The notes under the pieces were generated by a model. That model was not told where the DNA came from and did no database searches. It worked only from the letters and a program-made list of their open reading frames with translations. DNA of 64,000 nucleotides from Aeromicrobium sp. 9AM (GTDB lineage: Bacteria; Actinomycetota; Actinomycetes; Propionibacteriales; Nocardioidaceae): NCBI RefSeq assembly GCF_902506105.1, contig NZ_LR733304.1, forward strand, positions 2,195,354-2,259,353, in the 5' to 3' direction. The position numbers and the translations under genes are program-made. Shown here piece by piece: positions 27,112 through 35,926 of this stretch (its first letter is position 1; every line of letters starts with the position of its first letter).

Positions 27112-28261
27112 GCTCCACCCCACCCTGCGGCGGCACCCTCGTGTCGCCGCATTGGCGCTCGCGCTCGTCCTGGCCGCGAGTCTTCTCGTCTGGTCCCCTT
27201 GGCGCCACGACGTCGAGCGGTCCACGCCGCCGGACCTCGCGAGCACTCGGTGCCTGCCCTTCGACGAGCCCCGCAGCGTCGCCGACCTCAACCGGATCGT
27301 TGCGGGCTATCGCACGACGAAGGAGTTCCAGGGCGGTGACGTCGGCGCCGACGTGACGCTCCAGGACGGGCGCCAGCTGTACGTCTTCGGGGACACCCTG
27401 CGGGCCCCGTCGTACGGCGGAGAGCGCTTCGTCCGCAACTCGATGCTGGTGTTCGGGCCGCACTGCGCCGGCATCGTGTCACGGGCCGACCACGGCGCGA
27501 TGATCCCCGACCGCTCCGACGGCGTCGGCTACTGGCCGATGTCGATCGCCAAGGTCACTCGCGGCTCGTACGACCTCGTCGGCGTCATGGCCCAGCGCGT
27601 ACGCACGACCGGGCCGCAGCACTTCGAGAACCTCGGCTCCTCGCTCGCCGTGTTCCGGGTCGATCGCGGGGCGTCGCCGCAGCTCGTGAAGGTCACCGAC
27701 CTCGGACCCGACGACGCCCACCGCACTCGTACGACGTGGGGTGCCGCGGCCGTCGTCAAGGGCGACTGGGTCTACCTCTACGGCACCGCAAACCCCGAGA
27801 AGCGGCTCGTCTTCGGCTGGTCGTTGCGCGTCGCACGGACGCGCATCGACGACCTCGCCGAGCCGAGCAGGTGGCAGTACTTCGACGGCACCCGCTGGCA
27901 GGCCGACCCCGCCAAGGCGTCCACCCTGATCCCCGCCGAGGGCGGCGTGTCCCAGACCTTGAGCGTCTTCGAGTCCGGCGGCCGCTGGTACGCCCTCAGC
28001 AAGCGTGACGACTTCGTCGGCAAGGATCTCGTGGTGTGGAGCGCGCCCGGTCCCGCCGGCCCCTTCACCCCCAGCCGCCCGCTCGCGTCGATCCCCTCGC
28101 ACGGCGCCCGGCTCCAGTACATGCCGCTCGCACATCCCGACGTGCTCACCCAGCGAGGCACGGTCGTCGTCTCGGTCAGCCACAACACGACCGACGCCGG
28201 GCTCCTCGAGCAGGACCCCTACCTCTACCGCCCGACGTTCCTCCGGGTGAAGCTGCCCTAG
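27101..28261 (+). CDS. DUF4185-like secreted beta-propeller protein
   Basis: 386 residues. N-terminal membrane anchor (about 14-32), then a sugar-hydrolase-like five-bladed propeller pattern: GGDVGADVTLQDGRQLYVFGD, WGAAAVVKGDWVYLYGT, GRWYALSKRD, and LVVWSAPGPAGPF. DUF4185 proteins resemble glycoside hydrolases and are usually exported; activity is untested. It is co-transcribed with the preceding membrane protein (11-base overlap) and so probably shares its TetR control. Confidence 0.7.
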   Translation: MTTELHPTLRRHPRVAALALALVLAASLLVWSPWRHDVERSTPPDLASTRCLPFDEPRSVADLNRIVAGYRTTKEFQGGDVGADVTLQDGRQLYVFGDTLRAPSYGGERFVRNSMLVFGPHCAGIVSRADHGAMIPDRSDGVGYWPMSIAKVTRGSYDLVGVMAQRVRTTGPQHFENLGSSLAVFRVDRGASPQLVKVTDLGPDDAHRTRTTWGAAAVVKGDWVYLYGTANPEKRLVFGWSLRVARTRIDDLAEPSRWQYFDGTRWQADPAKASTLIPAEGGVSQTLSVFESGGRWYALSKRDDFVGKDLVVWSAPGPAGPFTPSRPLASIPSHGARLQYMPLAHPDVLTQRGTVVVSVSHNTTDAGLLEQDPYLYRPTFLRVKLP

Positions 28262-29055
28262 GCGGCGTGCCGGGCGTACGCGCCGGGGGTCACGCCGAGC
28301 GTCGCACGGAAGTGCCGCGTCAGGTGCGCCTGGTCGTAGAACCCGACCTCGGCCGCGACCTCCGCCGGCGGCACCCGGTCCAGCAGCAGCGCCCGGGCCC
28401 GGTCGACCCGCCGGCCCGTGACGTAGCGGTGCGGCGGCAGGCCGTACTCGCGGCCGAACGCCCGGATGAGCTGCGTCGGATGGGCGTCGAGCTCGGCGGC
28501 CAGCGACTCCAACGTGGGTACGTTCGTGAGATCGCGGTCGAGCACCTCGCGCACGCGCCGGGCCAGCTTCGGCTCGGCACGAGCGGGCCGCGGCTCGACC
28601 GAGCTGTCGAGGTGGTGCACCATCCGCTCGCTGATGACGGCCAGCTGCGACTCGGCCTCGAGCTCGTCCCCGGGCGACGCCAGCGAGCGGTGGAGGTGTC
28701 CGACAGCCGCGACCAGCTCGTCATCGACCAGGGTCGGATCGCGCACCGCCGCTCCGGTGAGGTCGAGCGGCAGCCACCGCTCATCGAGGTAGACGACGCG
28801 CTTGTCGAAGCCGCCGGCCACCGCGGCCTTGCCGTCGTGCGGCACGTGCGGTGGCAGCAGGGTCAACGAGCGCGGCGACGCATCGTGGGGCGTGCGCTCC
28901 AGCTCGTACGAGACACCGCCTGTGTCGATCAGCAGGACGGTCCAGTACGCGTGGGTGTGCGCCGGGTAGGCGTGCTCGGTGAAATGCGCGTGGAGCACCT
29001 CGCCGACGCCCGGGACCGCGGGTCGCCAGGCGCGGACACGCTCTTCAGCACTCAT
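28258..29055 (-). CDS. AraC-family transcriptional regulator
   Basis: 265 residues: cupin-like AraC-binding domain in the first ~150 (HFTEHAYPAHTHAYWTVLLI) and a double helix-turn-helix at the C-terminus (LESLAAELDAHPTQLIRAFG, then VGFYDQAHLTRHFRATLGVTPG). The ATG at 29055 gives the typical start and a 49-base divergent gap to the DUF2000 gene, its likely target. The longer frame to 29238 overlaps that gene and is rejected. Confidence 0.9.
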   Translation of the reverse strand: MSAEERVRAWRPAVPGVGEVLHAHFTEHAYPAHTHAYWTVLLIDTGGVSYELERTPHDASPRSLTLLPPHVPHDGKAAVAGGFDKRVVYLDERWLPLDLTGAAVRDPTLVDDELVAAVGHLHRSLASPGDELEAESQLAVISERMVHHLDSSVEPRPARAEPKLARRVREVLDRDLTNVPTLESLAAELDAHPTQLIRAFGREYGLPPHRYVTGRRVDRARALLLDRVPPAEVAAEVGFYDQAHLTRHFRATLGVTPGAYARHAA

Positions 29056-29104
29056 GTCAGGAACGTACAAGACCTGCACCAACCCAACGTACGACTCTTG
29101 GCAC

Positions 29105-29533
29105 ATGGACGACACCCTCGAACCGATCCGATTCGACACCAAGGTCGCGGTGCTGCTGCACGAGGACCTCGCGAGCTGGCAGGCGCTCAACGTCACGGCA
29201 TTCCTCATCAGCGGCATCGCGACCGACAAGGAGCTCATCGGCGACCCCTACGAGGACGGCGACGGGACGGAGTACCTGCCGATGATCCGCCAGCCCATCG
29301 TGGTGTTCGCCGGCGACTCGGCGCAGCTCAAGGCGGTGCACGCCAAGGCGGTGTCCCGCGAGCTCGCCATGACGGTCTACACCCGCGAGATGTTCGCCAC
29401 CGGCAATGACCGCGACAACCGGGCCGCCGTACGCGCCGTGCGTCGCGACGACCTCGACCTCGTCGGCATCGCCGTGCACGGGCCCAAGAACGGCGTCGAC
29501 AAGGCGTTCAAGGGCGCCCAGCTCCACCCCTGA
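29105..29533 (+). CDS. DUF2000 family protein
   Basis: 142 residues, single domain with the family pattern KVAVLLHEDLASWQALNVTAF at the start and FKGAQLHP at the end; the fold is related to peptidyl-tRNA hydrolase II. Function unknown. Divergent from the AraC gene and followed by a palindromic repeat. Confidence 0.8.
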   Translation: MDDTLEPIRFDTKVAVLLHEDLASWQALNVTAFLISGIATDKELIGDPYEDGDGTEYLPMIRQPIVVFAGDSAQLKAVHAKAVSRELAMTVYTREMFATGNDRDNRAAVRAVRRDDLDLVGIAVHGPKNGVDKAFKGAQLHP

Positions 29534-29542
29534 CGCCGGATG

Positions 29543-29627
29543 TCGGTGGTTGAGGTGCGGAGCGAAGCGGAGCCTCGAAACCACCCGGTGGTTTCGAGAC
29601 GCTCGTACCTCGCTCCGCAACCACCGA
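29543..29627. repeat. 85-base palindromic repeat between convergent genes
   Basis: Left half starts TCGGTGGTTGAGGTGCGGAG and the right half ends CGCTCCGCAACCACCGA; each half also carries its own GGTGGTT/AACCACC stem, so it can form one long or two short hairpins. It lies between the convergent DUF2000 and response-regulator genes, where a bidirectional terminator would act. From general experience, similar GGTGGTT...AACCACC palindromes are frequent in Nocardioidaceae genomes. Confidence 0.8.
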
Positions 29628-29633
29628 AGAGGG

Positions 29634-30275
29634 TCAGATCAGGCGGCGGTCGTTGGCCCAGCGGGTCAGCTCGTGGCGGCTCGAGAGCTGCAGCTTGCGG
29701 AGCACGCTGGAGACGTGCGTCTCGACGGTCTTGATCGAGATGAACAGCTCCTTGGCGACCTCCTTGTAGGCATAGCCGCGGGCGATCAGCCGCATGACCT
29801 CGCGCTCGCGCTCCGTCAGCCGGTCGATCTCCTCGTCGACCTGTGCGACCTCGATCGTGCCGGCGAACGCGTCGAGGACGAACCCCGCGAGCCGCGGCGA
29901 GAACACCGCGTCGCCCTGCGCGACCCGGTTGATCGCGTCGAGCAGCTCGGGGCCGGAGATGTTCTTGGTGACGTAACCGCGGGCGCCCGCCCGGATGATG
30001 CCGATGACGTCCTCGGCCGCGTCGCTGACCGACAGGGCCAGGAACTTGGTGTCGGGGTGCCGCAGGTGCAGCCGACGGATGACCTCGAGGCCGCCTCCGC
30101 CGGGCATGTGCACGTCGAGCAGCACGACGTCGGGACGGGTCTCGGCGATCACCGTGACCGCGCTGTCGACGTCCTCGGCCTCGGCGACGATGTCGACCGG
30201 CCCGTCGATCTCGGCCCGGACGCCGGTGCGGAACATCGCATGGTCGTCGACGATCGCGACGCGCAGTGTGGTCAT
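29634..30275 (-). CDS. NarL/LuxR-family response regulator
   Basis: 213 residues: receiver domain with acidic pair D10-D11 and phospho-acceptor D54 (VVLLDVHMPGG), and a LuxR helix-turn-helix (about 145-200, LTEREREVMRLIARGYAYKE). Its start overlaps the kinase stop by four bases, so the two form one pair. Likely the LiaR/LnrK-like output of an envelope-stress system. Confidence 0.93.
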   Translation of the reverse strand: MTTLRVAIVDDHAMFRTGVRAEIDGPVDIVAEAEDVDSAVTVIAETRPDVVLLDVHMPGGGGLEVIRRLHLRHPDTKFLALSVSDAAEDVIGIIRAGARGYVTKNISGPELLDAINRVAQGDAVFSPRLAGFVLDAFAGTIEVAQVDEEIDRLTEREREVMRLIARGYAYKEVAKELFISIKTVETHVSSVLRKLQLSSRHELTRWANDRRLI

Positions 30276-31534
30276 GGGCTCACTTCTTCTGTCGGTACAG
30301 GTGCGGTGGGAGGTTCGGCCTGGTTGGTGTCGCCGCGGACGGGCACGCTCAGGGCGACCTCGGTGCCCTCGCCCGGCCTGCTGCGGATCGTGGCGGTGCC
30401 ACCGTGGCGCTCGACGCGCCCGATGATCGAGCCTCGCACACCCATCCGGTCCTCGGCGATCGTGTCGGTGTCGAACCCGACGCCCCGGTCCCGGACGAAC
30501 ACCTCGACGGTACGTCCGTCGGTCTCGGCGTAGACGTCGACGCGGTCGACGCGCGCATGCTTGGCAGCGTTGATCATGGCCTCGCGGGCGGCCTTGGCGA
30601 TCGCGGCGACATCAGGATCGAGCGCGGCGTCACCGACCGCGATGACCTCGACCGGTACGCGATGCGCGTCCTCGACGTCGGCGGCCGATGCCCGCAGCGC
30701 CGCGACGAGCGAGTCGCCGGGCTTCTCGTCGTTGCCGTAGAGCCAGGCCCGCAGCTCGCGCTCCTGCCGGCGGGCCAGCGTCGCGACGACCGCCGAGTCG
30801 CCGGCGTTCTTCTGCAGCAGCGCAAGGGTCTGCAGCACCGAGTCGTGCAGGTGCGCAGCGACGTCGGCGCGTTCCTGCGAACGTACGCGCTCGCGCCGTT
30901 CGTCCGACAGGTCACCGAGCAGCTTGGTGATCCACGGCCCGAGGATCAGCAGCAGGCCGAGGCCCGCGACCGCGACAGCGGAGGCCAGATCGACGATCGC
31001 GCTCCAGCCACGCTCCTGGCTCAGGAAGTAGATGCCGGCCGACGCGACGAGCACTGCCCCGGCGCCGACGCGCAGCGCGAACCCGAGACCGCGGGTCTGG
31101 CGCATCCAGCGCCCCCACGCGGCGTCGTCGAACTGGCGCCAGATCACGGCCAGGCCGATCACGCCGATCAGCAGCGGCGCGAACAGACCACCGGCGATGC
31201 CACGCCCGCTGGCCTGGATCATGAACATCACGCCGATGCCGACGGCGCCCAGGGCGATCGTCTGGAACACCTCGAACGCGCCGGGCCGGCCGCTCGTACG
31301 CAGCCCGCGGCGGGTGGCCGACTCGAGACCGGGTGAGAGGTCCGGCTGGCGCAGGGGCAGGAACCGCCAGAGCAACAGGTAGGCGATGACGCCCATGCCG
31401 TGGAACCACGTCGCCACGATGAAGGCCAGCCGGACATAGAGCACGGGGACGCCGAAGTGCCCGGCGACACCGGTCGCCACACCGCCGACGAGCCGGCGAT
31501 CGGCCGGTCGGTAGGCACGGCGGTATTCGGTCAC
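30272..31534 (-). CDS. PspC-domain sensor histidine kinase
   Basis: 420 residues. Residues 1-60 are a PspC domain (RRLVGGVATGVAGHFGVPVLYVRL, then a membrane helix). Four further helices follow (about 88-200), then a HisKA_3 dimerisation helix with phospho-His H230 (AAHLHDSVLQTLALL) and an HATPase domain ending with DRGVGFD and GTATIRSRPGEGTEVALSVP. The fusion of PspC to a NarL-type kinase ties envelope stress to the adjacent regulator. GTG start at 31534, divergent from another PspC gene at 31665. Confidence 0.92.
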   Translation of the reverse strand: MTEYRRAYRPADRRLVGGVATGVAGHFGVPVLYVRLAFIVATWFHGMGVIAYLLLWRFLPLRQPDLSPGLESATRRGLRTSGRPGAFEVFQTIALGAVGIGVMFMIQASGRGIAGGLFAPLLIGVIGLAVIWRQFDDAAWGRWMRQTRGLGFALRVGAGAVLVASAGIYFLSQERGWSAIVDLASAVAVAGLGLLLILGPWITKLLGDLSDERRERVRSQERADVAAHLHDSVLQTLALLQKNAGDSAVVATLARRQERELRAWLYGNDEKPGDSLVAALRASAADVEDAHRVPVEVIAVGDAALDPDVAAIAKAAREAMINAAKHARVDRVDVYAETDGRTVEVFVRDRGVGFDTDTIAEDRMGVRGSIIGRVERHGGTATIRSRPGEGTEVALSVPVRGDTNQAEPPTAPVPTEEVSP

Positions 31535-31664
31535 CCCATGATCGTCACACGTACGCGTGCACGCGCGCCATCAGGAACGTCCCTCCCGCACCCTGACTGG
31601 TCCCGGGTGGGATTCAGGGTCGTACCCGATGTGCCACAGGCCCGCCCTCGGACACGATGGGGGC

Positions 31665-32837
31665 ATGAATGCAGAAGACACCCGCACCGTGCCGCCCGAA
31701 GGCGACTTCGAGCCGCACCGGATGCGCACCATCACCGACATGAAGCGGTCGAAGGACGACCGCCTCCTCGGCGGTGTGTGCGCCGGCGCCGCGAAGCACC
31801 TGAACATCGACCCCGTCATCGTGCGCGTCGTGATCGCGGTGCTGACGGTCGCCGGATTCGCCGGCGTCATCATCTACGCCGCCGCGTGGTTCCTGCTGCC
31901 GGCCGAGGGTGACGACAAGAGCGTCGCCGCCGACTGGTTCCACCTCGACAAGAACGAGGAGCAGGTACGCGTTGCGGGTCTCGTCGGCGCCGTCGTCCTG
32001 TCGGTGCTGGCCATCATCGGCGACGGTGGCTGGTTCTGGGACGGGGCGCCGTGGATCCTCGTGCCGATCGCGTTCGTCTACTACCTGATCGTGGTCCGTC
32101 CCCGCCGTCGCCGCCAGGCCGAGACCGCGCTCGCCGCGCAGTACGCCCCACCGGGTGTCGATCCCGCCGACGAGGCGGCTCGCGGCCCCGAGTTCGCCGC
32201 CGCCAAGGCGGGCCTCGTGGCGCGCGGCAAGCAGGACAAGGCGGGCCGCGACCGGTCGTGGACCCTCACCTGGCTGACCCTGTCGGTCGCCGCCATCGCC
32301 ACCGCCGCGACGGGCATCTACGACGCGTACAACGACGGGCCGCACTGGACGGCATACGTCGCGGTCGCACTGGGCGTCGTGGCGGTCGGCCTGCTGGTCA
32401 GCACGCTGATCGGCAACGGCGGACCGCTGATCGGCTTCGGAGTCCTCCTGGCGATCGTCCTCGCGATCGGCTCGCTGCTGCCTCGCGGCGAGATCGGTGA
32501 ACAGACCCCGAGGCCCGCGAACGCCACACAGGTCGAGTCGCACTACCGGCACGGCATCGGCCGGATCGAGCTCGATCTCACCGGGCTCAGCAACCCGCAG
32601 GCGCTGCTGGGCCGGACGATCAAGATCGACACCGGCATCGGCGAGACCAAGGTCATCGTGCCCACCGGAGTCAACGTCCGGGTCCTGTCCGACATCGACG
32701 CCGGCGAGATCCGCGTGTTCGACCGCAAGACGAACGGCACCGACACAGACCTCACCTATCCCGCGGCAGAAGCGGGCGCCGCCGTGACGATCGACATCAA
32801 TCAACGCATCGGAGACATCGAGGTGATCCGCAGATGA
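31665..32837 (+). CDS. PspC-domain membrane protein with LiaF-like C-terminus
   Basis: 390 residues: PspC domain with its helix (about 26-80, KRSKDDRLLGGVCAGAAKHL), three or more further helices, and a C-terminal beta-rich region (IELDLTGLSN, IKIDTGIGETKVIVPTGVNV, GDIEVIRR) of the 'toastrack'/LiaF type. LiaF-type proteins hold the partner kinase inactive until membrane stress. Divergent from the PspC kinase and first of three overlapping genes. Confidence 0.85.
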   Translation: MNAEDTRTVPPEGDFEPHRMRTITDMKRSKDDRLLGGVCAGAAKHLNIDPVIVRVVIAVLTVAGFAGVIIYAAAWFLLPAEGDDKSVAADWFHLDKNEEQVRVAGLVGAVVLSVLAIIGDGGWFWDGAPWILVPIAFVYYLIVVRPRRRRQAETALAAQYAPPGVDPADEAARGPEFAAAKAGLVARGKQDKAGRDRSWTLTWLTLSVAAIATAATGIYDAYNDGPHWTAYVAVALGVVAVGLLVSTLIGNGGPLIGFGVLLAIVLAIGSLLPRGEIGEQTPRPANATQVESHYRHGIGRIELDLTGLSNPQALLGRTIKIDTGIGETKVIVPTGVNVRVLSDIDAGEIRVFDRKTNGTDTDLTYPAAEAGAAVTIDINQRIGDIEVIRR

Positions 32838-33115
32838 CCAGACACTCATTCCGCTGGGAAGGCCTGGCCTTCGGGCTGTTCTTCCTCTCCGCCATCGGCA
32901 ACTGGGCGGTGTGGAAGCAGGACCTCATGTCGCCCCGCCAGCTCGGGCTCACAGCCTCGGCGGTCCTGATCGCGCTCGGACTGCTGGGCGTCGCCGCGAC
33001 CGTGTGGCAGACCCGCCCGGCCAACCGCGCCCGCACGATTCCCGCCCACGACACCACGACAGACACCACCACCCCGGAAGGACCAGAAGATGAAGCAGCT
33101 CACCCGCAGCCGTGA
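32834..33115 (+). CDS. small two-helix membrane protein of the PspC operon
   Basis: 93 residues with two hydrophobic segments (about 10-25 and 36-57) and a Thr/Pro/Glu-rich polar tail. Overlaps the upstream gene by four bases and the downstream PspC gene by 26, so it belongs to the envelope-stress operon. No family recognised. Confidence 0.8.
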   Translation: MTRHSFRWEGLAFGLFFLSAIGNWAVWKQDLMSPRQLGLTASAVLIALGLLGVAATVWQTRPANRARTIPAHDTTTDTTTPEGPEDEAAHPQP

Positions 33116-33353
33116 CGACAAGTGGGTCGGAGGCGTGTGCGGAGGCATCGCGACCTACACCGGCCTCGACGCCAACCTGATCCGCATCATGGTCGCCGTC
33201 GGCACCGTGCTCGGCTTCGGCTCACTGATCGTGGCGTACGTCGTCGCGTGGATCCTGATGCCCGCCGCACAGCCCGCCGGCCAGCAGACCGTGTGGGCGC
33301 AGGCTACTGACGTGCCGACCACTGAGAGCGTGCCAGCACCGCCGTCTGCGTGA
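33090..33353 (+). CDS. stand-alone PspC-domain protein
   Basis: 87 residues: a complete PspC domain (RSRDDKWVGGVCGGIATYTG, then LIRIMVAVGTVLGFG and a helix to about residue 59) with a short tail. Third PspC protein of the locus. GGAAGGACCAGAAG-type purine-rich sequence precedes the ATG. Its 3' end overlaps the convergent phosphodiesterase gene by 50 bases. Confidence 0.9.
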   Translation: MKQLTRSRDDKWVGGVCGGIATYTGLDANLIRIMVAVGTVLGFGSLIVAYVVAWILMPAAQPAGQQTVWAQATDVPTTESVPAPPSA

Positions 33354-34317
33354 AGTCGGAGAAGACGCCGTCGACCCCGGCGTCGAAGAACGCAAGGTAC
33401 TCGCCCACGGCATCGCCGTGGGCGGCCTTGTCGTTGCCGGTCCGCAGGTTGGTCGGCAGGAAGTTGTTCTCGTTGCGCATCGTCCAGATGTGTACCATCA
33501 GCCCGGCGTCGTGAGCGTCGCGGACCAGCGCTGTCTGGCCGGCCAACCGGTACTTCTTGTCGCGGGCGATGACCTGGCTCTTGTTGGGCCCGATCCCGTC
33601 GGCGTACGTCGCGATCGTGGCCAGCTCCCGCGGTGCCACCAGGTCGGCGTACGTTCGCCGGTCGCGAGCCTCGATCAGGTCGTACGGCGCACCCTGCCGG
33701 TCCATCAGCTGGATCAGGGTCAGCGGCGTGCGGTCGCGGAGCCGGCGCAGGTTGCCGGTCTCCATCGACTGGATGATGATCTTGGCGCCGTCGTGGTTGA
33801 CCCGCCGGCGCTCGAGGTTGGCGATCAGCAGGTCGTTGAGGTCGTGCCCGATGCCGGCGAAGTACGTCGGGTGCTTGGTCTCGACGTAGACGCCGATCGG
33901 CTCGTCGCGGCCCTCGCTCGCGTCCTCGGCGATGTTGAGCACCTCGTCGAACGTCAGGATCTTCTCGACGCCCTCCAGCGGGATGTTCTGCGGTCGCAGG
34001 GCCGGGAGCCGCTCGCGCACCCGGAGGGTCTTGATCTCCTCGAGCGTGAAGTCCTCGGTGAACCAGCCCGTGTGCGGGACGCCGTCGATGAACTTCGAGA
34101 CCTTGCGGTCAGCGAACTCGGGGCGACTCGCGACATCGGTCGTGCCACCGATCTCGTTCTCGTGCCGGACGACGAGCACGCCGTCCTTGGTGCTGACGAC
34201 GTCGGGCTCGATGTAGTCGGCGCCCTGCTCTACCGCCAGGAGGTACGAGGGGCGCGTGTGCTCGAGTCGCTCGCCGGGGACGCCGCGGTGGGCGATGACG
34301 ATGGGTGCCGGGGACAC
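33304..34317 (-). CDS. glycerophosphodiester phosphodiesterase
   Basis: 337 residues of the GlpQ type. The catalytic set is visible: H10 (IAHRG), the YIEPDV metal-binding acids, and VVRHENE with the second His. It cuts glycerophosphodiesters to glycerol-3-phosphate and an alcohol. The larger size and the PEFADRKVSKFIDG region resemble GlpQ periplasmic enzymes, but no signal peptide is present. GTG start at 34317. Confidence 0.92.
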   Translation of the reverse strand: MSPAPIVIAHRGVPGERLEHTRPSYLLAVEQGADYIEPDVVSTKDGVLVVRHENEIGGTTDVASRPEFADRKVSKFIDGVPHTGWFTEDFTLEEIKTLRVRERLPALRPQNIPLEGVEKILTFDEVLNIAEDASEGRDEPIGVYVETKHPTYFAGIGHDLNDLLIANLERRRVNHDGAKIIIQSMETGNLRRLRDRTPLTLIQLMDRQGAPYDLIEARDRRTYADLVAPRELATIATYADGIGPNKSQVIARDKKYRLAGQTALVRDAHDAGLMVHIWTMRNENNFLPTNLRTGNDKAAHGDAVGEYLAFFDAGVDGVFSDFTQTAVLARSQWSARQ

Positions 34318-34324
34318 ATGTCAA

Positions 34325-35824
34325 TCAAACCGCATGCGTGCCCGGTCGCGGGTCGGCGCGCACGAGACGTACGGCACCATCGCGGCGGGGATCGGCGGCC
34401 GCCACGAGGTGTCCGTCGTGCCGCCGGAGCGTCGCGGCGACGCCGCCGTAGTACATCGTCAGGTCGGTCTCGGTCTTGACGACCTCTTCCGGGCGGCCGG
34501 CGCGGTGCACGTGGACGCGCGGATGGTTGATCGCCTGCTGGAGGCCGAGCCGGCCGTTGACGAACCCGGCGAGCGCCTGGACGATCGCCGTCGTGATGCG
34601 GTCGGCCCCCGGCGAGCCGATGGCGATCGCGGAACCGTCGACGTGGTGGCCGACCGTCGGCGCCATGTTGGACAGCAGGCGGGTGCCCGGCGGGAGACCG
34701 TGCAGGCCGCGGGCGTTGAGCTCCTGCTCGCCGAGGCAGTTGTTGAGCCAGATGCCGGTGCCCTTCGCGATCATCCCCGAGCTGTAGCCCGACGACACCG
34801 TCACCGAGCACGCGCCGCCGTCGCTGTCGGTCGCCGACACGTGCGCGGTCGACCCGGACTCGAGCACCGCGAGATGGTCGTGGTCGACGAGTGCCAGGAA
34901 CTCCGCTGCGTCCCGCTCGAGGTCGTCGGTGTGGTCCAGCACCCTGAGCCGGTGCCCCAGCACGGCGCGCTGCACGCGGATGAGGTGCTCGACGTCGTCG
35001 CTGTCCCACTCGGCGTACGGGCGGCCGTCGAGCATACGCAGCATCGCCGTCACGCACACCCCGCCGACGGACGGTGGCGGGTTGGTGCCGAACGTCCAGT
35101 CGCCGACCGTGCTCAGCAGCGACGGACGTACGACGGGCCGGTATGCCGCAAGGTCGTCGGGTCCCAGCACGCCGCCGCGGGCGATGACGTCCGCGCTGAT
35201 GAGCCGGGCCAGGTCGCCGGTGTGGAGTGCGCTGGGTCCCTCGTCGGCGATCAGCTCGAGCGAGCCGACGAGATCGGGCATCACGATCAGGTCGGTCGTG
35301 ACCTGTCCGTCCTCGTCGTGCAACGCGGCGTCGCTCTCGTCGTCCCAGCCGAAGATCAGGTCGTGGACGTGCTCGAGGTAGTAGCGCGATGCCGAGCCGA
35401 GCCGGAAGCCACCGCGAGCCACGTCGACCGACGGTGCGACGATCTCGCGCCACGGCAGGTGTCCCCAGCGCGCGTGGGCTGCGCCGAAGGCCGCGACGGA
35501 CCCGTGCGCGGCGACCGAGCCGGGGCCGATCGTCGCGGTGACCCCGTCGCCGTAGTCGGTGTGGATGTCCCACGTGCCGCCGCCGAGGTCACGGCCGCGC
35601 CCCGGCATCTCCATCCAGCCGTCGACGGTCTGCGGCGCGCTGCCGTTCTGCGGCTGGACCGTGATGAACCCACCCGAGCTCAGCGACACGATCCCGATCT
35701 CGTTGACCATCGTCACGAGCACGGCTGCGAGTGCCGCGTCGACGGCATTGCCCCCGCTGCGGGCGATCTGCTCGCCGGCATCGGCTGCGGCCTCGTTGGG
35801 CGCGGCGATCGCGACGTCCGGCAT
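34325..35824 (-). CDS. gamma-glutamyltransferase family protein
   Basis: 499 residues of the Ntn-hydrolase GGT family: GGNAVDAALAA at the start, the autocleavage-site Thr at residue 326 (STAHVSATDSDGG, where E. coli has TTHYSV), then GTGIWLNNCLGE and NMAPTVGH. No signal peptide, so probably cytosolic; amino-acid or glutathione-conjugate substrate unknown. A TAGCCT box (35831-35836) six bases before the ATG indicates a leaderless mRNA. Seven bases separate it from the phosphodiesterase gene. Confidence 0.9.
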   Translation of the reverse strand: MPDVAIAAPNEAAADAGEQIARSGGNAVDAALAAVLVTMVNEIGIVSLSSGGFITVQPQNGSAPQTVDGWMEMPGRGRDLGGGTWDIHTDYGDGVTATIGPGSVAAHGSVAAFGAAHARWGHLPWREIVAPSVDVARGGFRLGSASRYYLEHVHDLIFGWDDESDAALHDEDGQVTTDLIVMPDLVGSLELIADEGPSALHTGDLARLISADVIARGGVLGPDDLAAYRPVVRPSLLSTVGDWTFGTNPPPSVGGVCVTAMLRMLDGRPYAEWDSDDVEHLIRVQRAVLGHRLRVLDHTDDLERDAAEFLALVDHDHLAVLESGSTAHVSATDSDGGACSVTVSSGYSSGMIAKGTGIWLNNCLGEQELNARGLHGLPPGTRLLSNMAPTVGHHVDGSAIAIGSPGADRITTAIVQALAGFVNGRLGLQQAINHPRVHVHRAGRPEEVVKTETDLTMYYGGVAATLRRHDGHLVAAADPRRDGAVRLVRADPRPGTHAV

Positions 35825-35926
35825 CCCCGCAGGCTACTAGGCCTACGGAGCATGACCGGTAGAGTTCGGCGAAGGTGAGCCGGGAAGTCTGGTCGGCACG
35901 TTGTCGCCGACCCACCAGGAGCGCTT

